NCBI RefSeq assembly: GCF_002160825.1 | Contig: NZ_NFLI01000007.1 | Coordinates: forward strand, 62,001-126,000 | Direction: 5' to 3' | From: Lachnoclostridium sp. An131 | GTDB lineage: Bacteria; Bacillota; Clostridia; Lachnospirales; Lachnospiraceae | Length of the DNA stretch: 64,000 nt | In this document: piece after piece, positions 1 through 7,805 of the stretch | Layout of the letters: each line of letters begins with the position of its first letter | Numbering within the stretch: position 1 is the first letter of the stretch | Notes under the pieces: model-generated | What the model was told of the DNA's origin: nothing | The model's database searches: none | Seen by the model: the letters and a program-made list of their open reading frames with translations, nothing else | Translations under genes and position numbers: made by a program

Positions 1-837
1 AGAAGGGAGGAGCTTTCCGAGCAGAAGAACCTGCTGGACAGAGAGGTGTTCCGCCTGAACAGCCAGAGGGAGAAGCTGGAGGAGACAGCCGACGCGCAGG
101 CTTCCTATATGTGGGAGGAATATGAGCTTACCTACAATATGGCCCTGCCTCTGCGGAACGAGGAGTACACGGATCCCGGCAGCCTGAAAAAGCAGATCGC
201 GGCCCTGAAGGATGAGATCCGGAAGCTGGGAGACGTCAACGTCAATGCGATTGAGGATTACAAAAACATTTCCGAGCGCTATGAATTTATGAACAATCAG
301 CGGAACGATCTGGTAAAAGCCGAGGAAACCCTGCTTGGGATCATCAAGGAGCTGGATACCGGCATGCGCCGCCAGTTCGAGGAGCAGTTTGCAAAGATCC
401 GCGTGGAATTTGACAAGGCCTTCCGGGAGCTGTTCGGCGGAGGAAAGGGAACGCTGGAGCTGGATGAGGAGGAAGATATCCTGGAGGCGGGAGTGCGGAT
501 TATCGCCCAGCCGCCCGGAAAGAAGCTTCAGAACATGATGCAGCTTTCCGGAGGAGAGAAGGCGCTGACAGCCATTTCCCTTCTCTTTGCGATTCAGAAC
601 CTGAAGCCGTCTCCGTTCTGCCTTTTGGATGAGATTGAAGCGGCTCTGGATGATTCCAATGTGGGACGCTTTGCGAAATACCTGCACAAGTTGACAAATA
701 ATACGCAGTTTATTATTATTACACATAGGAAAGGAACGATGGAGGCCGCTGACAGACTGTATGGAATTACCATGCAGGAGAAGGGCGTGTCTGCCCTCGT
801 CTCTGTAAACCTGATTGAAGAGGAGCTTGATGAATAA
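1..837 (+). CDS. smc: Chromosome segregation ATPase SMC, C-terminal part (5' end cut by window)
   Basis: The frame is open from base 1, so this is the last 278 residues of SMC, the ATPase of the SMC-ScpAB condensin that organises and segregates the chromosome. A charged coiled-coil end is followed by the C-terminal half of the ABC head: signature LSGGEK near residues 182-187 of the fragment, then Walker B FCLLDEIEAALDD and the switch histidine in IITHRKGTME. The stop TAA at 835-837 lies 90 bases before ftsY, the usual Firmicutes order. The Walker A half lies outside the window. Identification is secure from the head motifs. Confidence 0.96.
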   Translation, partial: RREELSEQKNLLDREVFRLNSQREKLEETADAQASYMWEEYELTYNMALPLRNEEYTDPGSLKKQIAALKDEIRKLGDVNVNAIEDYKNISERYEFMNNQRNDLVKAEETLLGIIKELDTGMRRQFEEQFAKIRVEFDKAFRELFGGGKGTLELDEEEDILEAGVRIIAQPPGKKLQNMMQLSGGEKALTAISLLFAIQNLKPSPFCLLDEIEAALDDSNVGRFAKYLHKLTNNTQFIIITHRKGTMEAADRLYGITMQEKGVSALVSVNLIEEELDE

Positions 838-926
838 TGGATTCTGGCAGGCGGGCGCCATGTCCTTCCTGCCGGAGCTTTGATTCACCGCCCGGCGCGG
901 GGAGAATAGACAGGGGGAATCAGTAT

Positions 927-1859
927 ATGCCGGAAGAAAAGAAAGGCTTTTTCAGCCGTCTGGTGTCTGGGCTTGCCAAGACACGCGCAAATATTGCAGC
1001 CGGAATCGATAATATTTTCAGCGGCTATTCGGCGATTGACGACGATTTTTATGAGGAAATTGAAGAGACCCTGATTATGGGGGATATCGGCATCAATGCC
1101 ACAAACGCGATCCTGGAGGATCTGAAGCAGAAGGTGAAGGAGCAGAAAATCAAGGATCCTGCAGAGTGCAAGGAGCTTTTGATTAACAGCATTAAGGCTC
1201 AGATGCAGGTAGGCGAGGTGGCTTACCGCTTTGAGCAGGAGAAGTCCGTGGTTCTGGTCATCGGTGTAAACGGAGTGGGAAAGACGACGTCTGTAGGCAA
1301 GCTGGCCGGAAAGCTTAAGGATCAGGGGAAAAAGGTCATCCTGGCGGCGGCGGATACGTTCCGTGCCGCAGCGGGGGAGCAGCTGACCGAGTGGGCGCAC
1401 CGTGCAGGTGTGGATATCATCAGCGGATGCGAGGGAGCCGATCCGGCTTCTGTCGTCTACGACGCGGTCTGCGCAGCCAGGGCAAGGCATGCGGATGTGC
1501 TGCTCTGCGATACGGCGGGACGGCTTCATAATAAGAAGAATCTGATGGAGGAGCTTCGGAAAATCAACCGGATCATCGACAAGGAATATCCGGAGGCCTT
1601 CCGTGAGACGCTGGTGGTGCTGGATGGAACCACAGGACAGAACGCACTGGAGCAGGCCCGCCAGTTCAGCGAGGTCGTAGATATCACAGGCATTATACTG
1701 ACCAAGCTGGACGGAACTGCCAAGGGCGGCATTGCCGTGGCGATAGAATCAGAGCTGGGCATTCCGGTCAAATACATCGGCGTAGGGGAGAGCATTGAGG
1801 ATTTGCAGAAATTCGACGCGGACGAGTTTGTGAACGCGCTGTTTCATCAGGAGAAATAA
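927..1859 (+). CDS. ftsY: Signal recognition particle receptor FtsY
   Basis: FtsY is the membrane-associated SRP receptor GTPase that docks SRP-ribosome complexes at the Sec translocon. The 311-residue protein has a short acidic/amphipathic N-terminus and the NG domain: P-loop GVNGVGKTT near residue 112, DTAGR near 195 and TKLDG near 259. I chose the ATG at 927, which follows a GGGGG ribosome site and gives MPEEKKGFF. The frame extends upstream to an ATG at 837 overlapping the smc stop, but that 30-residue extension is Cys/Pro/Arg-rich and unlike the family. Likely cotranscribed with smc. Confidence 0.96.
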   Translation: MPEEKKGFFSRLVSGLAKTRANIAAGIDNIFSGYSAIDDDFYEEIEETLIMGDIGINATNAILEDLKQKVKEQKIKDPAECKELLINSIKAQMQVGEVAYRFEQEKSVVLVIGVNGVGKTTSVGKLAGKLKDQGKKVILAAADTFRAAAGEQLTEWAHRAGVDIISGCEGADPASVVYDAVCAARARHADVLLCDTAGRLHNKKNLMEELRKINRIIDKEYPEAFRETLVVLDGTTGQNALEQARQFSEVVDITGIILTKLDGTAKGGIAVAIESELGIPVKYIGVGESIEDLQKFDADEFVNALFHQEK

Positions 1860-1874
1860 AGGAGAGACGAGAGT

Positions 1875-3086
1875 ATGCTTACATTAGAGAAATTTGAAGA
1901 AGCTTCTGAGGTGGTAAAGAAGGCAGCCATTGAGACAAAGCTGCTGTACAGCCCGTATTTCAGCGAGCAGACAGGCAACAAGGTTTACCTGAAGCCGGAG
2001 AATATGCAGGTGACAGGCGCCTATAAGATCCGCGGGGCCTACTATAAGATCAGTACGCTGACGGAGGAAGAACGGGCAAAGGGGCTGATCACAGCCTCCG
2101 CCGGAAACCATGCGCAGGGCGTAGCCTACGCGGCAAAGGCCTATGGTGTAAAAGCAGTCATTGTCATGCCCACCACGACGCCTCTTATGAAGGTAGAGCG
2201 CACCAAGAGCTATGGCGCAGAGGTAGTTCTCTATGGAAACGTATATGATGAGGCGTGTGAGCATGCATATAAGCTGGCGGAGGAATATGGCTATACCTTT
2301 ATTCATCCCTTCGATGATCTGGCAGTGGCCACCGGACAGGGAACCATTGCCATGGAGATTATAAAGGAGCTGCCTCTCGTAGATTATATTCTCGTCCCCA
2401 TCGGCGGAGGCGGCCTGTGTACCGGCGTCTCCACCCTCGCGAAGCTGCTGAATCCGAATATCAAGGTGATTGGCGTGGAGCCGGCAGGAGCCAACTGCAT
2501 GCAGGTATCCCTGAAAAATAAAAAAGTGACGACGCTTCCGAGTGTCAGCACGATTGCAGACGGCACAGCCGTCAAGACTCCCGGTGAGAAGATTTTTCCT
2601 TATATCCAGAAAAATGTAGACGATATCATCACCGTTACAGATGACGAGCTGATTGTAGCCTTCCTGGATGTGGTGGAAAACCACAAAATGGTCGTAGAAA
2701 ATTCCGGCCTCCTGACGGTAGCCGCTCTGCGCCATATGAATGTGAAGGGCAAGAAGATTGTTTCTATCTTAAGCGGCGGAAATATGGACATCATCACGAT
2801 GTCGTCTGTGGTGCAGTTTGGCCTGATACAGAGAGACCGTATCTTTACGGTATCTACGCTTCTCCCGGACAAGCCCGGCCAGCTCGTGCAGGTAGCCCAG
2901 CTGATTGCTGAGGAGCAGGGCAACGTCATCAAGCTAGACCACAACCAGTTTGTCAGCACAAACCGCCAGGAGGGCGTGGAGCTGCGCATCACGATAGAGG
3001 CTTTTGGCACAGAGCACAAGAACCGGATTGTAAAACGGCTTGAGGAGGGCGGCTTCCGGCCCAGGCTCGTGAAGATTATGATGTGA
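1875..3086 (+). CDS. ilvA: Threonine ammonia-lyase (threonine dehydratase) with C-terminal ACT domain
   Basis: PLP enzyme that deaminates L-threonine to 2-oxobutanoate, either for isoleucine synthesis or for catabolism. The PLP lysine is K51 in TGAYKIRGAY, the phosphate-binding glycine loop GGGGLCTG lies near 177-184, and a C-terminal ACT regulatory domain covers about residues 322-403. Length 403 fits the short form with a single ACT domain (TdcB/IlvA type), so the biosynthetic-versus-catabolic role cannot be settled here. It starts 15 bases after ftsY with GGAGAG upstream and ends before a strong terminator. Confidence 0.93.
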   Translation: MLTLEKFEEASEVVKKAAIETKLLYSPYFSEQTGNKVYLKPENMQVTGAYKIRGAYYKISTLTEEERAKGLITASAGNHAQGVAYAAKAYGVKAVIVMPTTTPLMKVERTKSYGAEVVLYGNVYDEACEHAYKLAEEYGYTFIHPFDDLAVATGQGTIAMEIIKELPLVDYILVPIGGGGLCTGVSTLAKLLNPNIKVIGVEPAGANCMQVSLKNKKVTTLPSVSTIADGTAVKTPGEKIFPYIQKNVDDIITVTDDELIVAFLDVVENHKMVVENSGLLTVAALRHMNVKGKKIVSILSGGNMDIITMSSVVQFGLIQRDRIFTVSTLLPDKPGQLVQVAQLIAEEQGNVIKLDHNQFVSTNRQEGVELRITIEAFGTEHKNRIVKRLEEGGFRPRLVKIMM

Positions 3087-3140
3087 CGGAAGGCCAGTAA
3101 GTGCAAAACAGATAGGTATAACAGTATAATAACAGTTTGA

Positions 3141-3200
3141 AAGAGAGAAGGCCGCAGAATGAGACAGATGTCTTAGCTGCGGCTGTTCTCTTTTCTTTTG
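3141..3200 (+). terminator. Rho-independent terminator after threonine dehydratase
   Basis: A GGCCGCAG/CTGCGGC stem, extended by GAGAGAA against TTCTC, is followed by a TTTTCTTTT tract. It separates the threonine dehydratase from the recombinase. A possible promoter for the recombinase, TATAAT at 3227-3232 with a weak -35, follows. Confidence 0.75.
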
Positions 3201-3271
3201 ATGTTTTTCAGACTTTTTTCCAATACTATAATGGTAATACGAAAAAATCAATTGCAAAAAAGGAGAAAAAT

Positions 3272-4120
3272 ATGTCCTATGAAATCATGCCAGAGCATCT
3301 GTCAGCCTATCTTGTGCAGCTTCGCGATGAAGAGAAAAGCCCCCACACCATTGAAAAATACCTCCGCGATGTGAAGAGCTTCTGCAGCTTCACGGGCGGC
3401 CTTTTCCCGGGAAAGGAAACCGTTCTTTCCTGGAAAAAGCATTTAAGCGGAAATTACAGGCCCAGAAGCGCCAATTCCATGCTGGCTTCGCTGAATCATT
3501 TCTTTTCGTGGATGGGCTGGGAGGAGCTTCGGGTCCGGGCGTTCCGGATTCAGGAAGAGATATATGAAAAGGAAGAGAAGGAACTGACAAGAAAGGAATA
3601 TGAAAGGCTGCTGCGGGAGACCAGGCGGAGAAAGAAGCGCCGGATGGAAATGATTCTTCAGACTCTCGGCTCTACGGGAATCCGTATCTCTGAGCTGCCT
3701 TTCATCACGGTTCAGGCCGCGAAGAAGGGCAGGGCAGAGGTGAGGTGCAAGGGAAAGCAGCGGCAGGTTTATCTGCCGGCGGCACTGTGCAGAGCTCTCA
3801 GGCGGTATGGAAAGGAAAGAAGGATTGCTTCCGGCCCGCTTTTTGTGACAAAATCCGGTAAGCCGTTGGACAGAAGCAATATCTGGCGGGAAATGAAGAA
3901 GCTCTGCAGGCATTCCGGGGTGAATCCGAAAAAGGTGTTTCCGCATAATCTGAGACATTTGTTTGCACGGGTATTTTATCAGATGGAAAAAGATATTGTG
4001 AAGTTGGCGGATATTCTCGGGCACAGCAGCATCAATACGACGAGAATCTACACGAAAGAAAGCGGGCGGGAGCACCGCAGGATGATTGAACAGATGAGGC
4101 TGATTGTCTATACCACATAA
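3272..4120 (+). CDS. Tyrosine recombinase (XerC/D-like), likely local DNA invertase
   Basis: A 282-residue tyrosine recombinase that breaks and rejoins DNA through a 3'-phosphotyrosine. It has an N-terminal SAM-like core-binding domain (about residues 7-95) and a catalytic domain. Catalytic residues visible are R138 (GIRIS), K160 or K162, H225 and R228 (HNLRH), H251 (LGHSS) and nucleophile Y260 (RIYT). The ATG at 3272 follows AAGGAGA; the frame runs upstream to 3137 without support. Its stop codon lies inside a 26-bp site repeated in inverted orientation 205 bp downstream, so it probably recombines these adjacent sites. It is not the housekeeping XerC/D by context. Function is inferred from family and sites. 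Confidence 0.85.
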   Translation: MSYEIMPEHLSAYLVQLRDEEKSPHTIEKYLRDVKSFCSFTGGLFPGKETVLSWKKHLSGNYRPRSANSMLASLNHFFSWMGWEELRVRAFRIQEEIYEKEEKELTRKEYERLLRETRRRKKRRMEMILQTLGSTGIRISELPFITVQAAKKGRAEVRCKGKQRQVYLPAALCRALRRYGKERRIASGPLFVTKSGKPLDRSNIWREMKKLCRHSGVNPKKVFPHNLRHLFARVFYQMEKDIVKLADILGHSSINTTRIYTKESGREHRRMIEQMRLIVYTT

Positions 4121-4136
4121 TCTATATCATGTTGTA
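4111..4136 (+). repeat. Left recombination site (inverted repeat, IR-L)
   Basis: Two inverted arms, ending ACCACAT and starting ATGTTGT, flank the 10-bp asymmetric spacer AATCTATATC, the layout of a tyrosine-recombinase crossover site. Bases 4115-4135 are a perfect 21-bp inverted match to 4342-4362. The recombinase stop codon (4118-4120) falls inside it, so inversion leaves the end of that gene unchanged. Confidence 0.8.
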
Positions 4137-4340
4137 ACTACATAGATGAATTCGGATGTATTTTATCACAGACCCTCCGGGAATACAATCTGAAATCCCT
4201 GTATTTTAGGAAAATGCCAGAAAATAAAAGAAAGGAAATCAAAAAGGGCAGGAAAAAGAAGCCTGAGAAGAAGAATTCAGGGAAAAATTGAACATATTTC
4301 CCTGTACCGCCTTCCAGACGTCTCTCAAAAGCACAGTCAT
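4137..4340. other. Putative invertible DNA segment (promoter-bearing)
   Basis: About 204 bases between two inverted recombination sites contain no ORF. The plus strand is purine-rich. A promoter on the minus strand is the only regulatory element recognised. Since the two site spacers are asymmetric and inverted, recombination between them would flip this segment and redirect that promoter toward the lipoprotein gene at 4397. This is inferred from sequence; only one orientation is present in this assembly. Confidence 0.7.
4160..4188 (-). promoter_or_regulatory. Promoter inside the invertible segment, currently facing the recombinase
   Basis: Read on the minus strand: -35 TTGTAT (4183-4188), a 17-base spacer and -10 TAAAAT (4160-4165), preceded by TG in extended -10 position. 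In this orientation it would give antisense RNA into the recombinase 3' end. After inversion the -10 would fall at about 4312-4317, reading into the 4397 gene with a leader of about 70 bases. Confidence 0.6.
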
Positions 4341-4366
4341 AACAACATGATATAGATTATGTTGTT
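4341..4366 (-). repeat. Right recombination site (inverted repeat, IR-R)
   Basis: AACAACAT and ATGTTGTT are perfect 8-bp inverted arms around the spacer GATATAGATT, which is the exact reverse complement of the IR-L spacer. It lies 31 bases before the lipoprotein start codon and just upstream of its ribosome site, so transcription from the flipped promoter would cross it. Confidence 0.8.
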
Positions 4367-4396
4367 AGCTGTACAGGCAGGAGGAGATACACACAA

Positions 4397-5059
4397 ATGA
4401 GAAGGCGGGAGATTAGGATATTTTTTTTGCTGGCGGCGGCGCTGACAATTACCGGCTGTATGGGACAGCAGGAGACAGGGCACAGGATTCGTTCTTTCCT
4501 TTATCTGTATCCGCGGAATGCACTGGAGGTCAGCGTCCAGCCAGAGGTCCAGGAGCAAATTTCCTGTGCTTATCCTTCCTGTGAGGAGGAGTGGAGAGTG
4601 ATAGCAAGGCCGGACGGAACCATGGCAGGCCTGGATGACGGACAGGAGTATTCCTGTCTGTTTCGAGAGTCTGTACTGGAGGGGCTGCCGAAGGAGCCGC
4701 TGTCTGGAGAGCTGCAGGCAGGCTATGTGGTAAAGGGAGAGGATACCGCGGCCTTCCTGCAGGAAATATTTTCAAAAATGGGCCTTTTTCCTTCGGAGTA
4801 TCATGAACTGCTTATATCCTTCCTTCCGGAAATGGAGAGGCAGCCCTGGAACCTCATTACAATCTACAGGAGAACGGGAGGCGTGCCGGATGGTCTTCAG
4901 ATTACGCCCAGGCCGGATCAGGTGCTACAGGTGCTTATGGCATACAAGCCTCTGGAAAAGGGCCCGGATGAGGAGACAGAGGCGCCTGAGCTGGAGTCCC
5001 TGCATGCGTTCCGCCAGGGGTTTACAGCGGTGGAATTGAGCGGTATGCAGATACAGTGA
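4397..5059 (+). CDS. Hypothetical lipoprotein, candidate target of the invertible promoter
   Basis: A 220-residue protein with a short basic N-terminus, a hydrophobic segment and the lipobox LTITGC, predicting a lipid-anchored cysteine near residue 21 and an extracytoplasmic location. The mature part shows no catalytic motif I recognise; a conserved-looking block reads LPEMERQPWNLITIYR, followed by MAYKPLEK. The ATG at 4397 follows GGAGGAGAT. No convincing promoter lies directly upstream outside the invertible segment, so expression may depend on its orientation. Function unknown; surface variation is an inference from context. Confidence 0.8.
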   Translation: MRRREIRIFFLLAAALTITGCMGQQETGHRIRSFLYLYPRNALEVSVQPEVQEQISCAYPSCEEEWRVIARPDGTMAGLDDGQEYSCLFRESVLEGLPKEPLSGELQAGYVVKGEDTAAFLQEIFSKMGLFPSEYHELLISFLPEMERQPWNLITIYRRTGGVPDGLQITPRPDQVLQVLMAYKPLEKGPDEETEAPELESLHAFRQGFTAVELSGMQIQ

Positions 5060-5098
5060 GTTCCATTCGCAGGGTGTGAAAGAAAGGCGAAATTTTTC

Positions 5099-5127
5099 TT
5101 GCGCTTATTGATAAAATATTGTAGAAT
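5099..5127 (+). promoter_or_regulatory. Promoter of the Mn riboswitch/mntP unit
   Basis: TTGCGC at 5099-5104, a 17-base spacer and TAGAAT at 5122-5127, placed just upstream of the riboswitch. Confidence 0.55.
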
Positions 5128-5134
5128 AAGAGAA

Positions 5135-5257
5135 GCGCATAAGGGAGTAGTTGGCGTCTTCGGACGTGACAGAATCAACACATTGGCGAACGCCTGGTTT
5201 TGTATGAAATGACGAGACTTATCCGCAGAGAAAATCTGCGGGAAGGTCTCTTTTTTT
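5135..5257 (+). ncRNA. yybP-ykoY manganese riboswitch with terminator
   Basis: The conserved start AAGGGAGTAG (5141-5150) and later CGAGACTT near 5213-5220 match the yybP-ykoY family, which senses Mn2+. The 3' part is an intrinsic terminator: GAGAC (5214-5218) pairs with GTCTC (5246-5250), enclosing CCGCAGA/TCTGCGG, followed by seven Ts. In this family Mn binding usually prevents termination, which fits an Mn exporter gene downstream. Exact aptamer pairing was judged by eye only. Confidence 0.85.
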
Positions 5258-5378
5258 ATCCGCATTTGGCTCGAAGCTGAGCTGCGGCCGGGAAAATTCT
5301 GTGGGCGCCTGAAAGGCGCAGTGATTCTGCATACGGAAAATGCCCTTATGATTTACGAAGGAGAGAGGAGAAAAAACT

Positions 5379-5960
5379 ATGAGTTTGCTGGAGCTTTTTA
5401 TACTGGCAGTGGGTTTGTCGATGGACGCGTTTGCAGTCGCTGTCTGTAAAGGACTGAGTGTGCGGAAGGCGGGAGCAAAGGAATGCGGTATTGTGGGCCT
5501 GTATTTCGGAGGCTTTCAGGCATTGATGCCGGCCATCGGATATTTTCTGGGCGTACAGTTCAAAGAGTATATCACAAGCATTGACCACTGGATTGCGTTT
5601 ATTCTGCTTGGACTGATAGGCTTCAATATGATTCGGGAGTCCAGAGAAAGGGCGGATGAAAACGATGAGGTCTGTCCAAAGGAGGAGCATCCTTTCGCCG
5701 TGAAAAGCATGCTTCTCCTGGCGGTAGCCACCAGTATCGACGCTCTTGCCGTAGGAGTTACGCTGGCCTTTCTGGATGTAAATCTTCCGGCCTCCATAAG
5801 CTTTATCGGCGTGACGACCTTTGTGCTTTCGGCGATCGGAGTGCGGATAGGCAATATTTTCGGAATGCGGTACAAGTCTAAGGCGGAGCTGGCCGGAGGC
5901 GTGATCCTGATCTGTATGGGATTGAAAATTCTGCTGGAGCATTTGGGCGTATTTAGCTAA
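5379..5960 (+). CDS. mntP: Manganese efflux pump MntP
   Basis: A 193-residue, six-helix membrane protein that exports Mn2+ to prevent toxicity. The two internal repeats carry the family Asp motifs [11 protein letters not shown] (D16) and [11 protein letters not shown], joined by a charged cytoplasmic loop ([11 protein letters not shown]). ATG 5379 follows GGAGAGAGGAG. The preceding yybP-ykoY riboswitch supports Mn-induced expression. Length and repeat structure are typical of MntP/YebN; identification is strong. Confidence 0.95.
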   Translation: MSLLELFILAVGLSMDAFAVAVCKGLSVRKAGAKECGIVGLYFGGFQALMPAIGYFLGVQFKEYITSIDHWIAFILLGLIGFNMIRESRERADENDEVCPKEEHPFAVKSMLLLAVATSIDALAVGVTLAFLDVNLPASISFIGVTTFVLSAIGVRIGNIFGMRYKSKAELAGGVILICMGLKILLEHLGVFS

Positions 5961-5996
5961 AACGATAAAAAAATATTGTAAAACGATAAAATCGGA

Positions 5997-6025
5997 TTGA
6001 CTTCTGGGAAAAAAGAAAGTATGAT
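5997..6025 (+). promoter_or_regulatory. Promoter upstream of the DUF6688-like gene
   Basis: TTGACT at 5997-6002, 17-base spacer, TATGAT at 6020-6025, 60 bases before the start codon. Confidence 0.6.
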
Positions 6026-6084
6026 TAAGGCAAAAGCGAGAGAGCTGCCTGTACAGAGCGGCGATTGACTGGAGGAAATGGAAA

Positions 6085-7275
6085 ATGTGGCTGTTTATAT
6101 TGCTGGTACTTGTACTGCCGGGCCCCCTTCTGACAATTTACAATTTTTATTCGCTGGTTTTGCGCAGAGAGCGTCCCGGATGGTTTGAGCCGGTTTCCTT
6201 TCCTCTGGGAGTTTTCTTTATGGTGGTTCTTTACGCGCTTTGGCATCCCAGGCCATGGGATGAGAGTATTGAGTCCCCGGGCGATATGTCTTCTCTTCAT
6301 GAGCCCTTTTCCAGAGAGCATATGCTGACGCTTCTTGTGCTTTTTGCCGTCGGAGTGGTTTCCTATGCATTTTTAAAAAGGAAAAAGGAGACGGCGGCGC
6401 CCCTTGCAAAGGTGCTTGCCATGGCTGGCGCGTACATTGGAATCGGTGTAAATGTCCTGATTCTTATCCAGCTTTTTGGGGTTTTGCCACATAATCAGCT
6501 TTTTATGAATATGGTTCCCTTTGATGTGCTTCTGATGATGCTGGTGCCTTTGAACTACATCATTCTTACGGTTGTCGAGCTGGGTTCTGTTGTACGCCTG
6601 CAGAACCGGCAGCTGAAGGAGGAGAGGCAGGAATGGGAAGAGGAGGAACGTCCGGAGAGAAGCGCTTCAGACAGCGGTGGTCCCTACAAAAGCAGGCTTC
6701 TGAACGATTGTAGCAGGATTCTGGAAAAGAGTGATCAGTGGGCCTTTTACGCTCTTCTTTTGACTCTCCCGCTTTTGTGCGTGATTACTGTGATTCTTCT
6801 TCTGTTTGGGCAGAGGCCGGACAGTGCGATCAGGGTGTTTACAGAGACCAGTGACTGGACGCTGTCTACGAAGATTTCTCCGCCGGAGGTTATGGTGGAC
6901 GCGCATTATCTCTGCACCGTGGCTTTGCGCGGCCACAGGGGGCTGGTGAGGCCTGTACGCATGGGCCTGCGCAGAGGCGAGAAAATTGTGGTGAACAGGC
7001 AGCTCTGCGTGGCGAATGCCTTCGAGCAGCTGCTGGAGGAGCGGACACCGCGTTTTCACAGGGCAGTGCGGAATTTTTACGATACCTGCGGATATCCCAT
7101 TTCACGGCATATCCGGACGCCTCTGGCTGCCGATATCGTCTATCTGCTTATGAAGCCCCTGGAATGGCTGTTTACGGCGGTTCTTTACCTGTTTGACACA
7201 AAGCCGGAGGATCGGATTGCAAGACAGTATCTGCCTGATATCGGTTGTCCTGTGAACGGGTCTGTGGTAAAATAA
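6085..7275 (+). CDS. DUF6688-like membrane protein
   Basis: A 396-residue protein with hydrophobic segments near residues 1-25, 45-55, 80-95, 110-135, 145-165 and 222-246, a charged cytoplasmic stretch (KEERQEWEEEERPE) and a C-terminal soluble part. That part contains VDAHYLCTVALRGH, NRQLCVANAFEQLLEE and RNFYDTCGYPISRH. From memory this pattern resembles DUF6688, whose function is unknown; the assignment is tentative. The HYLCTVALRGH block suggests a conserved functional site, but I cannot name an activity. It has its own promoter, and inverted-repeat terminators follow. Confidence 0.75.
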   Translation: MWLFILLVLVLPGPLLTIYNFYSLVLRRERPGWFEPVSFPLGVFFMVVLYALWHPRPWDESIESPGDMSSLHEPFSREHMLTLLVLFAVGVVSYAFLKRKKETAAPLAKVLAMAGAYIGIGVNVLILIQLFGVLPHNQLFMNMVPFDVLLMMLVPLNYIILTVVELGSVVRLQNRQLKEERQEWEEEERPERSASDSGGPYKSRLLNDCSRILEKSDQWAFYALLLTLPLLCVITVILLLFGQRPDSAIRVFTETSDWTLSTKISPPEVMVDAHYLCTVALRGHRGLVRPVRMGLRRGEKIVVNRQLCVANAFEQLLEERTPRFHRAVRNFYDTCGYPISRHIRTPLAADIVYLLMKPLEWLFTAVLYLFDTKPEDRIARQYLPDIGCPVNGSVVK

Positions 7276-7447
7276 AAAAATGCGGAAATCCGGCATACAA
7301 AGCGCAGAGAGAGTGAGCCTATGGGAGTGGCCGCGAATCAGATGGCGGAAAGGCTGAAGGAGAAGAAGGCGGAGCAGAACTTTCGAAGCCGGTTGGCTGA
7401 GAGGACAGGTTTTGTGCGCGGGGCAGGGCTGCCTGCGCATGAAAAAA

Positions 7448-7467
7448 GAATTCCGTCAGCGGAATTC
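7448..7467. terminator. Small palindromic hairpin in the 7.3-7.55 kb gap
   Basis: GAATTCCG and CGGAATTC form a perfect 8-bp stem with loop TCAG. It has no U-tract, so termination is uncertain. The surrounding gap (7276-7553) has no convincing gene. Confidence 0.4.
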
Positions 7468-7477
7468 CTGGATAACG

Positions 7478-7513
7478 TAAAAATCTGCCCGGAAGCTCCA
7501 GGCAGATTTTTGT
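7478..7513. terminator. Bidirectional terminator between convergent genes
   Basis: TAAAAATCTGCC and GGCAGATTTTT form a stem with T-tracts on both strands, fitting a shared terminator for the DUF6688-like gene and the minus-strand HPr-like gene. Confidence 0.75.
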
Positions 7514-7553
7514 ATGTGTGATACTCACAGGAGTATGTTTGGATGTTCTGTGG

Positions 7554-7787
7554 TTATTCGGTGATGTAGGGCTTGAGCACCTCGAGAATCGCGTCCATCT
7601 CTTCGTTGGCATGGATATTCAGGTCGATGGGCTTGGACAGATCCAGGCTGAAGATACCCATGATGGACTTGGCGTCGATGACGTACCGTCCGGAAACCAG
7701 ATCAAAATCTACATCAAACCTTGTAATCGCATTTACGAAGGATTTTACCTTCTCAATGGAATTCAGGCATATCTTAACTGTTTTCAT
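7554..7787 (-). CDS. HPr-family protein lacking the phosphorylatable histidine
   Basis: A 77-residue protein with the HPr fold signature: the second half, AKSIMGIFSLDLSKPIDL, matches the usual HPr region around Ser46. The first half reads LNSIEKVKSFVNAITRFDVD, where catalytic HPr has the His15 loop (GLHARPA), so no active-site histidine is visible. It therefore cannot be the phosphoryl carrier of the PTS. A regulatory or structural role is possible through the retained serine loop, but this is inference. ATG with AGGAGGG just upstream. It is transcribed divergently from mtaB from a promoter with a palindromic operator. Confidence 0.85.
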   Translation of the reverse strand: MKTVKICLNSIEKVKSFVNAITRFDVDFDLVSGRYVIDAKSIMGIFSLDLSKPIDLNIHANEEMDAILEVLKPYITE

Positions 7788-7805
7788 ATCGTGTAACCCT
7801 CCTAC

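Noticed and set aside
837-926. N-terminal extension of FtsY from the ATG overlapping the smc stop
   Set aside because: The extension is unlike FtsY, has no ribosome site of its own, and a well-placed site precedes the ATG at 927.
4137-4340. The gap after the recombinase as an attachment site of an integrated element
   Set aside because: The two sites are inverted, not direct repeats, and only a promoter lies between them, so excision or integration is not suggested.
7321-7521. 66-residue plus-strand ORF in the gap before the HPr-like gene
   Set aside because: It runs through two hairpins including the bidirectional terminator and has no ribosome site or recognisable composition.
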